From NCBI RefSeq assembly GCF_015694465.1, contig NZ_JADQDO010000005.1, forward strand, positions 219,413 through 283,412: 64,000 nucleotides of DNA, read 5' to 3'. Position numbers and translations under genes: made by a program. Under the pieces are notes generated by a model. It worked only from the letters and a program-made list of their open reading frames with translations, ran no database searches and was not told where the DNA came from. Below are positions 19,357-28,577 of this stretch, in pieces (within the stretch, counting starts at the first letter, position 1; each line of letters opens with the position of its first letter). This DNA comes from Microvirga alba (GTDB lineage: Bacteria > Pseudomonadota > Alphaproteobacteria > Rhizobiales > Beijerinckiaceae).

Positions 19357-20781
19357 ATGCAGGACGTCGAAGAAATGACGCCGCTTGCGACGCCCGAGGG
19401 TGCCGTAGCTGAACAACCGATCTTCAGAGACGACGAAGGCGAGCTGAACCAGGACTTCCTTGCCGCCGTCACCGATGCCATCGAGGCGTCGGATTCGGAG
19501 TCGCTGCAAAAACTCGTCGAGGATTTTCACGAATCCGACATGGGCGATCTCCTCGAAGCCTTGGAGCCAGACCAACGCCCTCGCCTGATCGAGCTGCTCG
19601 GGTCCGCCTTCGACTTCACCGCGCTCACCGAAGTGGACGACGCCGTCCGCGAAGAGATTCTCGAAGAACTCGAAACAGAGACCGTGGCCGAGGGCGTCCG
19701 CGATCTCGAATCGGATGACGCGGTCACGATTCTCGAAAGCCTGGACGAGGACGACAAGGCGGAGGTTCTCGACAAGCTCCCGCCCATGGAGCGCGTCGCA
19801 CTTCAGCGCTCACTCGATTATCCAGAGGACAGCGCCGGTCGGCGCATGCAGACGGAGTTCATCGCCGTCCCGCCGTTCTGGACAGTCGGCCAGACCATCG
19901 ACTTCATGCGCGAAGGCTCGGATCTGCCCGAGACTTTCTATGAGATCTTCGTCATCGATCCTTCCGGCCACCTGCTCGGCGCGGTGGCTCTCGACCGGCT
20001 GTTGCGCAGCAAACGGCCGGTCACGATCCAGGAGATCATGAACGACGCGCCAGACCTGGTGCAGGCGACGCAGGACCAGGAAGAGGTCGCGCGCCTGTTC
20101 GAGCGCTACAACCTGGTCTCGGCGGCGGTCGTGGATGAAGAACGCAGGCTGGTCGGCGTCATGATGGTCGACGATATCGTCGACGTGCTTGAGGAAGAGG
20201 CCGACGCCGACATCAAGGCGCTCGGCGGCGTGAACTCCGACGAAGAGCTATCGGACGATGTCTTCTATACGCAGAGAAGCCGCTTTCCCTGGCTCTTTGC
20301 CAACATGTGCACGGCACTGGTCGCGGCGAATGTCATCAACATGTTCCAGGAGTCCCTGGAGCGCATGGTGGCGCTCGCGATCCTCATGCCCATCGTGGCT
20401 TCCATGGGCGGCAACGCCGGAACGCAGACCATGACGGTGGCCGTCCGGGCACTCGCGACCCGCGAGCTCGGACGCGCGAACGCCTGGCGCATCATCCGCC
20501 GCGAGGCCGCCGTGGGCCTGCTCAACGGGCTGGTCTTTGCAACCATCATGGGCACCCTCGCGGGCACGTGGTTTCAATCGGTGGAACTCGGCTTCGTGAT
20601 CGGCCTGGCGCTGATCAGCGTCCTGATGTTCGCGGCGCTCGGCGGCATCTTCGTCCCCCTCACCCTCAATCGGCTCGGCGTCGACCCCGCCGTGTCCTCA
20701 GGTCCGTTTGTGACGAGCATCACCGATATCGTCGGATTTTTCTCCTTTCTGGGAATTGCGACCGCCTGGTTCCACCTTTAG
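19357..20781 (+). CDS. mgtE: Magnesium transporter MgtE
   Basis: 474 aa with the full MgtE layout: an acidic N-domain of helical repeats (about residues 35-145; LVEDFHESDMGDLLEALE, DDAVTILESLDEDDKAEVL), two CBS domains (about 155-285; PEDSAGRRMQTEFIAV opening the first), the plug helix, and five membrane helices (about 305-474). The pore signature is MPIVASMGGNAGTQTMTVAVRALA with the conserved Gly-Asn-Ala-Gly segment. MgtE is a Mg2+-gated dimeric channel closed by Mg2+ bound between the acidic N and CBS domains, so regulation is mainly post-translational. No Mg2+-sensing riboswitch is evident in the 170 bp upstream. GAGGAG precedes the ATG. Confidence 0.96.
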   Translation: MQDVEEMTPLATPEGAVAEQPIFRDDEGELNQDFLAAVTDAIEASDSESLQKLVEDFHESDMGDLLEALEPDQRPRLIELLGSAFDFTALTEVDDAVREEILEELETETVAEGVRDLESDDAVTILESLDEDDKAEVLDKLPPMERVALQRSLDYPEDSAGRRMQTEFIAVPPFWTVGQTIDFMREGSDLPETFYEIFVIDPSGHLLGAVALDRLLRSKRPVTIQEIMNDAPDLVQATQDQEEVARLFERYNLVSAAVVDEERRLVGVMMVDDIVDVLEEEADADIKALGGVNSDEELSDDVFYTQRSRFPWLFANMCTALVAANVINMFQESLERMVALAILMPIVASMGGNAGTQTMTVAVRALATRELGRANAWRIIRREAAVGLLNGLVFATIMGTLAGTWFQSVELGFVIGLALISVLMFAALGGIFVPLTLNRLGVDPAVSSGPFVTSITDIVGFFSFLGIATAWFHL

Positions 20782-20802
20782 ATTTTCCCAGCATCACCCC
20801 GT

Positions 20803-20828
20803 CACTCCGGGTCGCCGGAGTGAGTTTT
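20803..20828 (+). terminator. Possible terminator after mgtE
   Basis: CACTCCGG-GTCG-CCGGAGTG is a perfect 8-bp stem followed by AGTTTTC, 21 bp after the mgtE stop. The short T-run makes it a moderate candidate. Confidence 0.4.
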
Positions 20829-20943
20829 CAACGGCCCTTTGTTTTTGATCAGGAAGCTTGGCTTTCCTTTTCTGAAATCATGCCTAATTCCCGTGACAGC
20901 TCCGTTTTCGTAATCATCCGTTAACGGAGTTGGGGCATCCGTG

Positions 20944-21876
20944 ATGACTCAAGTCACGCGTAATGTAGTTGAGCCAATGAAGACTCGCCGCCGCTCCCCC
21001 AGCCGTTCCAAGAACTCTGGCCTGCCGCCGTTTCTTCGCGCCCTTCGCTTCGGCGCTCTCGCGGCCTTGAGCCTGGGCCTCGCCTCCTGCGCGATCGCGC
21101 CCAACAGCCGCTATCCGGCCAAGAGTGACATCAAGCCCCACGCCGGCGTCGCCTCGGCGCACCGTCTGCCGATTCACGGCGTGGACATTTCCAAATGGCA
21201 GGGCAAGGTCGATTGGGCCGCGCTCCGTCAGGCGGGCACAAAATTCGCGTTCATCAAGGCCACCGAGGGCGGTGATCATGTGGACAACCGTTTCCTCGAA
21301 AACTGGTGGGGCGCCAAGAATGCCGGCGTTCCGCGCGGCGCCTATCACTTCGTCTATTGGTGCCGTCCGGCTCACGAACAGGCCGTCTGGTTCAAGAAGA
21401 ACGTGCCGCAGGATCCGGAGGCTCTCCCCCCGGTCCTCGACGTGGAATGGAACGGCGAGTCGGTGAACTGCCCGAAGAAGGTTCCGCGCGAGCAGGCGCT
21501 GTCGATGATCAACGTGCTCCTGCGCGAGATGGAAGCGCATACGGGCAAGCGGCCGATCATCTACACCGACATCACCTTCCATAAGGACATCCTGGAAGGC
21601 GAGTTCAACGATTACCCCTATTGGATCCGCAGCGTCGCGGCCGAGCCGCAGGAGCGTTATGCCGACCGCCGCTGGACCTTCTGGCAGTTCACCACCACGG
21701 GCCGCGTGCCGGGCGTCAGCGGCGACATCGACCGCAACACCTTCTACGGCACCGAGAACCAGTGGCGGATGTTCGTGGCCAGTGCTTGTGACCCACGCGA
21801 CCACAAGCGGCTCCAGCCGCTCGGTATCTGCCGCGACATCAGCAACGGCGTTCAGACGGCAAACATCGACGAGTAA
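20944..21876 (+). CDS. GH25 (Chalaropsis-type) lysozyme-like lipoprotein
   Basis: 310 aa from the ATG at 20944 (alternatives: GTG at 20941, ATG at 20977). A basic N-terminus precedes a lipoprotein signal ending LSLGLASC (cysteine near residue 48). The GH25 barrel follows: HGVDISKWQGKVDW near residue 78 (first catalytic Asp), FIKATEGG near 104, GAYHFVYW near 135, VLDVEWNG near 163 (Asp-x-Glu catalytic pair), and WTFWQFTTTG near 245. Such enzymes cleave the MurNAc-GlcNAc bond of peptidoglycan. A lipid-anchored cellular copy suggests cell-wall remodelling rather than phage lysis; no phage genes are nearby. An inverted repeat CTCCGTT/AACGGAG lies at 20900-20929 upstream. Confidence 0.9.
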   Translation: MTQVTRNVVEPMKTRRRSPSRSKNSGLPPFLRALRFGALAALSLGLASCAIAPNSRYPAKSDIKPHAGVASAHRLPIHGVDISKWQGKVDWAALRQAGTKFAFIKATEGGDHVDNRFLENWWGAKNAGVPRGAYHFVYWCRPAHEQAVWFKKNVPQDPEALPPVLDVEWNGESVNCPKKVPREQALSMINVLLREMEAHTGKRPIIYTDITFHKDILEGEFNDYPYWIRSVAAEPQERYADRRWTFWQFTTTGRVPGVSGDIDRNTFYGTENQWRMFVASACDPRDHKRLQPLGICRDISNGVQTANIDE

Positions 21877-21933
21877 GGGCCGGTCCTCAGCCCCTTACCC
21901 ACAAGCGGCACGGATGAAATTCCCAACCGCCGG

Positions 21934-21962
21934 TTGCTAGGCCATTTTTGTTATTATATAAC
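21934..21962 (+). promoter_or_regulatory. Candidate sigma70-type promoter of the RTX gene
   Basis: TTGCTA, exactly 17 bp, then TATAAC (5 of 6 to consensus), in an AT-rich patch unlike its surroundings. It predicts a 5' leader of roughly 80 nt before the ATG at 22053. Confidence 0.5.
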
Positions 21963-22052
21963 TTCGCGCAATGTTCCGTTTGGGACGCTGCTTGGTTCGT
22001 GCGCGCTCTTAAGGCCCTCAGACCTCGTGGACACACTGCGTTGGGGCAAAAA

Positions 22053-25000
22053 ATGAGCCAAGCCAAGACTTTGACGTCCGTTTCCGACGACAGCATCGTC
22101 GGGTCCGCATTGAACGATCTCCTCGTCGGCTGGACCGGAAACGATACGATCGAAGGCGGCGGCGGTGATGATACCCTCGACGGCGGCGCGGGCGACGATG
22201 TGTTGCTTGGCGGCTTTGGCAACGACACCTACGTCTGGGGTCGCGGCTACGGCAACGACACCATCGCGGATGACGGCGGCGCCAACGACGTGCTGCGCAT
22301 CCACGCGAACTGGTCCGACGTGACGGTGACACAGCCTTCACCGGGCAGCATCAATCTCCATCTCGATGGCCAGACGCTGACCATCATGTCCTATTTCCTC
22401 GGCACGCCGGAAAACCACCACATCGAGCGCATCGTGTTCGACGACGGCGTGCAATGGAGCATGACGGATGTCATCCATGTCCTGCAGGGGGATTGGACGC
22501 CGCCGGAGTTAAACCGGCTCATCGAAGGCAGCGAGGCCGCGGAAACCCTCGTCGGCGGCAACGGGCACGACACGATCATCGGCAATGGCGGCAACGACAA
22601 CTTGAATGGCGGCTACGGCAACGACGTTCTCATCGGCGGTGCGGGTAACGACGAGCTGATTGGCGGTGCGGGTCATGACGTGCTGAACGGCGGCGCGGGA
22701 CGAAACCTGCTCGCGGGCGGCAGCGGCAACGACACTTACATCATCAATTGGGATTACGGCTTCACCGACATCCGGGATGCGATCGGCGACGACCGCATCG
22801 TTTTCGATTCACTTTTAGGCGAAGTGACCTTCGAACGGTTGGGCGACAACCTCCTCATCCAACGCGGCGGGAACACCGCCTGCGCGACGGACTACTTCAC
22901 AGGCGGGGAATATGGCCGCATCGAGCAGCTCGTTTTCAAGGACAAGATCCTGACCCGGGAACAGGTGCTCCAATTGCTTGAGCACAATCCGCCTCCGACG
23001 CCCGACCCTTCGCAGCCCGGCAAGCTGATCATCGGCACGGCCAATGAGGAGTGGTTGGTCGGCACGGACTATGCCGACACCATCGACGGCGGCGCGAGCA
23101 ATGACGTGCTCGAAGGCGGTTACGGTAACGACACCTATATCTGGGGCCCCGGCAAGGGCAGCGATGTCGTGCGCGATTACGGCGGCGATGACCGCATCGT
23201 CATCGACGCCACGCCCGATCAGTTGAAATTCTACAGCAAGCTCGCCGAAAAGGGCTATCCGCTCATCATCGAGCTCAACGGTCAAACGCTCGCCATCGAG
23301 GGCTATTTCAACGACGAGCCTTACAAAAATGGCCAGATCGAGAAGCTGGTCTTCTCGGATGGCACCGAGTGGACCTTGCAGGACGTGCTGAAGGTGGTTC
23401 AGCCGGTTCCGGTTGAAAATCCGAACCCGAACCCCAACCCTGATCCGAACCCGAATCCCGATCCGAACGTTGGCCGCTATATTCAAGGCTCGCCGTTCGA
23501 CGATTACATTTTCGGGACCGAAGGAAACGACACCATCGATGGCGGTGCGGGCAATGATCGGCTTCAAGGCGATTGGGGCGACGACACCTACCTCTGGGGC
23601 CGCGGTAGCGGCAGCGATCTCATCGCGGATACAGGCGGGTTCGATCAGGTCCTCATCAACGCCCTGCCCAGTGAGGTGAAATTCTTCGAGGCCACCGACA
23701 GAGCGGGTCTTTTCATCACTCTCGGTGACGACGATGCCCTCATGATCATGGGCTACTTCGACGACATCGAAGGTTTCGGGCACATCGAGAGGCTCGTCTT
23801 CTCCGATGGCACCGTCTGGGGCTTGAACGAGGTTCTCGCAGCTCTCGAGCAGACCAATCCGAACCCGAATCCGAATCCCGATCCTTCTCCGACCGGCAAG
23901 CTGATCATCGGCACTGCCAATGACGAGCGGTTGGTCGGCACGGATTTTGCCGACACCATCGACGGCGGCGCGGGCAATGACCTGCTCGAAGGCGGCAAAG
24001 GCAACGACACCTACATCTGGGGACCCGGCAAGGGCAGCGACGTCGTGCGCGATTATGGCGGCGATGACCGGATCGTCATCGACGCCAAGCCCGATCAGCT
24101 GAAATTCTACAGCAAGCTTGCCGAAAAGGGTTATCCGCTCATCATCGAGCTCAACGGCCAAACGCTCATCGTCGAGGGCTATTTCAACGACGAGCCCTAC
24201 AAGAATGGCCAGATCGAGAAGCTGGTCTTCTCGGATGGCACAGAGTGGACCTTGCAGGACGTGCTGAAAGTGGTTCGGCCAGTTCCGGTTGAGAACCCGA
24301 ACCCGAACCCGAACCCGAACCCCAATCCAAACCCGAACCCGAACCCGAACCCGAATCCCGAACCTGCTCCGACCGGCAAGCTGATCATCGGCACGGCCAA
24401 TGACGAGCAGTTGGTCGGCACGGATTTTGCCGACACGATCGATGGCGGCGCGGGCAATGACCTGCTCGAAGGCGGCAAAGGCAACGACACCTATATCTGG
24501 GGTCCCGGCAAGGGCAGCGACGTCGTGCGCGATTACGGCGGGGATGACCGGATCGTCATCGACGCCAGGCCCGATCGGCCGAAGTTCTACAGCAAGCCCG
24601 CCGAAAAGGGTTATCCGCTCATCATCGAGCTCAACGGCCAAACGCTCATCGTCGAGGGCTATTTCAACGACGAGCCACATAAGAATGGCCAGATCGAGAA
24701 GCTGGTCTTCTCGGATGGGAGCGAGTGGACCTTGCAGGATGTGCTGAAGGTGGTTCAGCCGGTTCCGAGCGATGATGTCGATCCGAATGAGCCCCCTCAC
24801 CCCGAGGACAAGGTCATTACCGGCAGCAAGGGCAATGACGTCCTGCGCGGCGGCGACGGCGACGATCTGGTTCTCGGCGGCCAGGGCAACGACAAGCTGT
24901 TTGGCGACGCTGGCGACGACACGCTGGATGGCGGCGCGGGCACGGACATCCTAGTAGGCGGCGCGGGTGCCGACGTCTTCCGCTTCAGCGGCAAGAGCGA

Positions 25001-25280
25001 CAGCAGCCCCGGCAAGAACCGCGATGTCATCCTCGACTTCATGCAGGGCGCGGACAAAATCGACTTGAGCGGCATCGACGCCAATACGCGCAAGAAGGGG
25101 GACGATTCCTTCAACACCCTCCTCTCCGCCAAGGAGAAGTTCACGGCCGCCGGGCAAATGCGCTACGACGCCAAGAAGGGCATCCTCTCTCTCAACACGG
25201 ATAAGGACGCGGCGGCGGAGTTCGAGATCCATCTCAAGAACAAACCCGCCTTCCTCAAGCTCAGCGATTTCATTCTCTGA
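22053..25280 (+). CDS. RTX-type calcium-binding repeat protein, probable type I secretion substrate
   Basis: 1075 aa from the ATG at 22053; an in-frame start at 21948 lies inside the promoter and is rejected. There is no N-terminal signal peptide. RTX nonapeptides (GGxGxDxLx, for example GGGGDDTLDGGAGDDVL) occur near residues 28-60, 160-225, at the head of each later module, and near 920-980. Between them are haemolysin-related beta modules (GNDTYIWGPGKGSDVV ... LVFSDGTEWTLQDVLKVV). Modules beginning at residues 323, 615 and 775 are nearly identical and are joined by Asn-Pro tracts. The C-terminus ends KLSDFIL, fitting an uncleaved type I secretion signal. It probably folds outside the cell on binding Ca2+, perhaps as an adhesin or surface protein. 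No type I exporter genes are next to it. Confidence 0.88.
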   Translation: MSQAKTLTSVSDDSIVGSALNDLLVGWTGNDTIEGGGGDDTLDGGAGDDVLLGGFGNDTYVWGRGYGNDTIADDGGANDVLRIHANWSDVTVTQPSPGSINLHLDGQTLTIMSYFLGTPENHHIERIVFDDGVQWSMTDVIHVLQGDWTPPELNRLIEGSEAAETLVGGNGHDTIIGNGGNDNLNGGYGNDVLIGGAGNDELIGGAGHDVLNGGAGRNLLAGGSGNDTYIINWDYGFTDIRDAIGDDRIVFDSLLGEVTFERLGDNLLIQRGGNTACATDYFTGGEYGRIEQLVFKDKILTREQVLQLLEHNPPPTPDPSQPGKLIIGTANEEWLVGTDYADTIDGGASNDVLEGGYGNDTYIWGPGKGSDVVRDYGGDDRIVIDATPDQLKFYSKLAEKGYPLIIELNGQTLAIEGYFNDEPYKNGQIEKLVFSDGTEWTLQDVLKVVQPVPVENPNPNPNPDPNPNPDPNVGRYIQGSPFDDYIFGTEGNDTIDGGAGNDRLQGDWGDDTYLWGRGSGSDLIADTGGFDQVLINALPSEVKFFEATDRAGLFITLGDDDALMIMGYFDDIEGFGHIERLVFSDGTVWGLNEVLAALEQTNPNPNPNPDPSPTGKLIIGTANDERLVGTDFADTIDGGAGNDLLEGGKGNDTYIWGPGKGSDVVRDYGGDDRIVIDAKPDQLKFYSKLAEKGYPLIIELNGQTLIVEGYFNDEPYKNGQIEKLVFSDGTEWTLQDVLKVVRPVPVENPNPNPNPNPNPNPNPNPNPNPEPAPTGKLIIGTANDEQLVGTDFADTIDGGAGNDLLEGGKGNDTYIWGPGKGSDVVRDYGGDDRIVIDARPDRPKFYSKPAEKGYPLIIELNGQTLIVEGYFNDEPHKNGQIEKLVFSDGSEWTLQDVLKVVQPVPSDDVDPNEPPHPEDKVITGSKGNDVLRGGDGDDLVLGGQGNDKLFGDAGDDTLDGGAGTDILVGGAGADVFRFSGKSDSSPGKNRDVILDFMQGADKIDLSGIDANTRKKGDDSFNTLLSAKEKFTAAGQMRYDAKKGILSLNTDKDAAAEFEIHLKNKPAFLKLSDFIL
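23019..24770 (+). repeat. Near-identical ~130-aa modules inside the RTX gene
   Basis: Three module copies start at the Gly-Lys-Leu-Ile-Ile-Gly-Thr-Ala-Asn codons at 23019, 23895 and 24375, each running about 395 bp. The last two repeat with a 480-bp period and differ at few bases. A more divergent module lies between the first two (about 23479-23850). The high DNA identity indicates recent duplication or ongoing gene conversion. Confidence 0.85.
24294..24359 (+). repeat. AACCCG-type hexanucleotide tract coding for 11 Asn-Pro pairs
   Basis: Eleven tandem 6-bp units, mostly AACCCG with a few synonymous variants, encode an Asn-Pro spacer between two RTX modules. Shorter Asn/Asp-Pro tracts lie at about 23418-23465 and 23857-23886. 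Unit gain or loss keeps the frame and only changes spacer length. Confidence 0.85.
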
Positions 25281-25304
25281 TCGGCTGAGAGAGAACAAAC
25301 CCGA

Positions 25305-25343
25305 AGCCCGCCGGAGATTATCGACCGGCGGGCTTTTTGTTTT
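25305..25343 (+). terminator. Intrinsic terminator of the RTX gene
   Basis: AGCCCGCCGG and CCGGCGGGCT form a perfect 10-bp stem around a 10-nt loop, followed by TTTTGTTTTT, 24 bp after the stop codon. Confidence 0.9.
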
Positions 25344-25492
25344 TCCGGGAACCCTGGCCTCCACCCCCTACTTTTCCTGTAGAACCTGCTTGATAAGGAC
25401 AGCAATGCTGACCAAAATACCCCGATAGAAAAGCAAATCATCCATCGCGATTCCGTCTCTTGCGGGTCGATGAGCGGAGGTTGGAGGAACGC

Positions 25493-26665
<1,173 letters not shown>

Positions 26666-26782
26666 TCTGGAGGACCTCGCGGCTCGCCGGGCTGGCTGAG
26701 ATATTGCGCTGGCAACGCGTGTGCGATCCTTCATAATCGACATTCTCGCACTCCTCCTCGCTCCAGCACGGGTGATCTTCCC

Positions 26783-27487
26783 ATGACCCTCGACAAAGCC
26801 ATCGCCGACGCGCTGCGCGCATCTTCCACCGCCACGATCACGACCGTGTTGTTGAAGAAGGGCATTCGGCGCTGCTGGATGAAGGGGCCGATGCCGGCTT
26901 TCAACGCGCGCGATCGGCTCGTGGGGCGAGCTTTCACGCTGAGATTTGTTCCCGCGCGCGAGGATCTGGCGACGCCGGAATCGTGGTCTTCGCCGCGCTC
27001 CACCCGCGCGGCCATCGAGGATATGCCGGAAGGCTGCATCGCCGTGGTCGATTCCATGGGCGTCGCGGATGCGGGAATTTTTGGCGACATTCTCACCGCC
27101 CGCATGAAAAAGCGTGGCGTCGCCGCCCTCGTCACGGACGGCGTGGTGCGGGACGGGGCCGGCGTCGATGACACGGGTCTGCCGGTCTGGTGCGCGGGCG
27201 TCGCAGCGCCTCCTTCCGTCGCAGGCCTGACCTTTGTCGGCTGGCAGGAGCCCGTCGGCTGCGGCGGCGTGGCGGTCTACCCGGATGACGTGATCGTGGC
27301 GGACGGTGACGGTGCTGTCGTGATCCCGGCAGCCCTCGTCGAGGAGGTCGCCAAGGCCGCTGTGGAACAAGAGAGCCTGGAGCTCTGGATCATGCGCGAA
27401 GTCGAGAAAGGCGTTCCCCTCCCCGGCCTCTATCCGCCCAACGCGGAAACGAAGGCCCGCTATGAGGCCGAATCCGGCAAGTCCTAA
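26783..27487 (+). CDS. RraA-family protein (aldolase/decarboxylase-like)
   Basis: 234 aa, longer than E. coli RraA (about 160 aa) but typical of the alphaproteobacterial RraA/HMG-aldolase group. The core motif is GDILTARMKKRGVAALVTDG-VVRD (about residues 95-118), containing the Gly-rich loop, the Arg and the metal-binding Asp of the family. The lid region is VGCGGVAVYPDDVIVADGDGAVVIP (about 155-180). Members are either class II pyruvate aldolases or oxaloacetate decarboxylases; the RNase E-inhibitor role is known for the enterobacterial protein only. The ATG at 26783 is preceded by a weak site. It may be cotranscribed with ivd (117 bp gap). Confidence 0.85.
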   Translation: MTLDKAIADALRASSTATITTVLLKKGIRRCWMKGPMPAFNARDRLVGRAFTLRFVPAREDLATPESWSSPRSTRAAIEDMPEGCIAVVDSMGVADAGIFGDILTARMKKRGVAALVTDGVVRDGAGVDDTGLPVWCAGVAAPPSVAGLTFVGWQEPVGCGGVAVYPDDVIVADGDGAVVIPAALVEEVAKAAVEQESLELWIMREVEKGVPLPGLYPPNAETKARYEAESGKS

Positions 27488-27510
27488 ACGACATCGCGGA
27501 AGGATGGCCG

Positions 27511-28335
27511 GTGTTCTACTACGTTTCGAAAATCGCCTGGTTTTTCGCCACGCCGTCAAACCTGCTCATCAGCCTCATCCTGCTGGGGCTCATGATCGCC
27601 CTCGTTCCTTCCGCGCGGAGTCTCGGCATCGGGCTTGCGCTGTCATTCACGCTGGCGACCGCTGCCCTGGGCCTGCTCCCGATCGCCAATTACATCCTCA
27701 TCCCGCTGGAAAACCGGTTTCCGCCCTTTCATGACGATGGAAAACCGGTCGATGGCATCATCCTGCTCGGTGGCTCGGTCGAGGCGGCGGAATCCGCCGC
27801 GCGGGGCACCATCGTCGCCAATGAATCGGCTGAGCGTCTCATCGATACGATCAAGCTTGCGCACCTTTACCCGAAGGCGCGCATTCTCATTTCAGGCGGC
27901 GGCGGAACGGTCTTCGGAGAAGGCATCGCGGAAGCGCCCATCATCGCCTCGTTCCTGGAAAGCCTCGGCATCGATCGGGCGCGTCTCATCATCGAGGACC
28001 GTTCGCGAACGACCTACGAGAACGCGGTGTTTTCTCGCGAGATCGCCAAGCCGAAGGAAGGCGAACGCTGGCTGCTGGTGACCTCCGCCTGGCACATGCC
28101 GCGCTCGGTCGGCATCTTCGAGAAGGCCGGGTTTCCGGTGGTCCCCTACCCGGTCGATTACCGGACCAGCGGAAGCGTCACGAAACAGCGCTTTTTCGCG
28201 TTCATCTCCGATGGCTTACGGCGGCTCGATATCGGCACCAAGGAATGGGCCGGTCTGGTCGCCTATTACGCCGCCGGCCGCACGTCAGCCCTGCTGCCCG
28301 GACCTCAAGATGCGGGCGGCAAGGTCAGCCGATAG
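27511..28335 (+). CDS. YdcF/DUF218-family membrane protein
   Basis: 274 aa from a GTG at 27511 with AAGGA upstream. Two N-terminal membrane segments (NLLISLILLGLMIALVPS and GLALSFTLATAALGLLPIA) precede the DUF218 domain. That domain shows GIILLGGSVEAAESAAR (about 80), ILISGGGGTVFGEGIAEA (about 128), the ENA signature in RSRTTYENAVFS (about 168) and LLVTSAWHMPRSVGIF (about 190). In E. coli the related SanA/ElyC proteins affect envelope integrity, and YdcF binds S-adenosylmethionine. The function here is unknown. Its last 31 bp overlap the convergent DUF3253 gene. Confidence 0.85.
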   Translation: MFYYVSKIAWFFATPSNLLISLILLGLMIALVPSARSLGIGLALSFTLATAALGLLPIANYILIPLENRFPPFHDDGKPVDGIILLGGSVEAAESAARGTIVANESAERLIDTIKLAHLYPKARILISGGGGTVFGEGIAEAPIIASFLESLGIDRARLIIEDRSRTTYENAVFSREIAKPKEGERWLLVTSAWHMPRSVGIFEKAGFPVVPYPVDYRTSGSVTKQRFFAFISDGLRRLDIGTKEWAGLVAYYAAGRTSALLPGPQDAGGKVSR

Positions 28336-28577
28336 ACGCCTTTGAAGTCATCCGGATCAACGGGGCGTCCCTTTCGAAGGATGACCACGCGGCCTTCCTT
28401 CATCAGGCGCACGGCGGTCGCGCGGACAGGGTGCATGAGAGGCCCCCAACCGTCCGGATGATCGCCGCCCAGCGCGCGGGCGACATCTGTCGGGCCGATG
28501 GTCCGATCCGTGCCGCGCTCGTTCAGGAGCGAAAGCATGGCGGCTTCAAGGTCTTCCGGCGTCGGGTTCTTGGACAT
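28305..28577 (-). CDS. DUF3253-type winged-helix-like small protein
   Basis: 90 aa, starting at the ATG at 28577 with AGGAAC upstream. The sequence (LEAAMLSLLNERGTDRTIGPTDVARALGG ... VRATAVRLMKEGRVVILRKGRPV) has the helix-turn-helix plus wing pattern of DUF3253, a short conserved alphaproteobacterial and cyanobacterial family. A DNA-binding role is guessed, not shown. It overlaps the upstream DUF599 gene by 32 bp on the same strand and the convergent YdcF-like gene by 31 bp, an unusually tight arrangement. Confidence 0.8.
   Translation of the reverse strand: MSKNPTPEDLEAAMLSLLNERGTDRTIGPTDVARALGGDHPDGWGPLMHPVRATAVRLMKEGRVVILRKGRPVDPDDFKGVYRLTLPPAS

Noticed and set aside
23400..24365. Asn-Pro hexamer tracts and module repeats as a possible CRISPR array
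   Set aside because: They are in frame inside a coding sequence, with hexameric units and long, near-identical modules rather than short repeats with unique spacers.
22815..24800. 661-codon open frame on the minus strand, antisense to the RTX gene
   Set aside because: Mirrors the repeats of the RTX gene, with periodic low-complexity sequence. No start signal.
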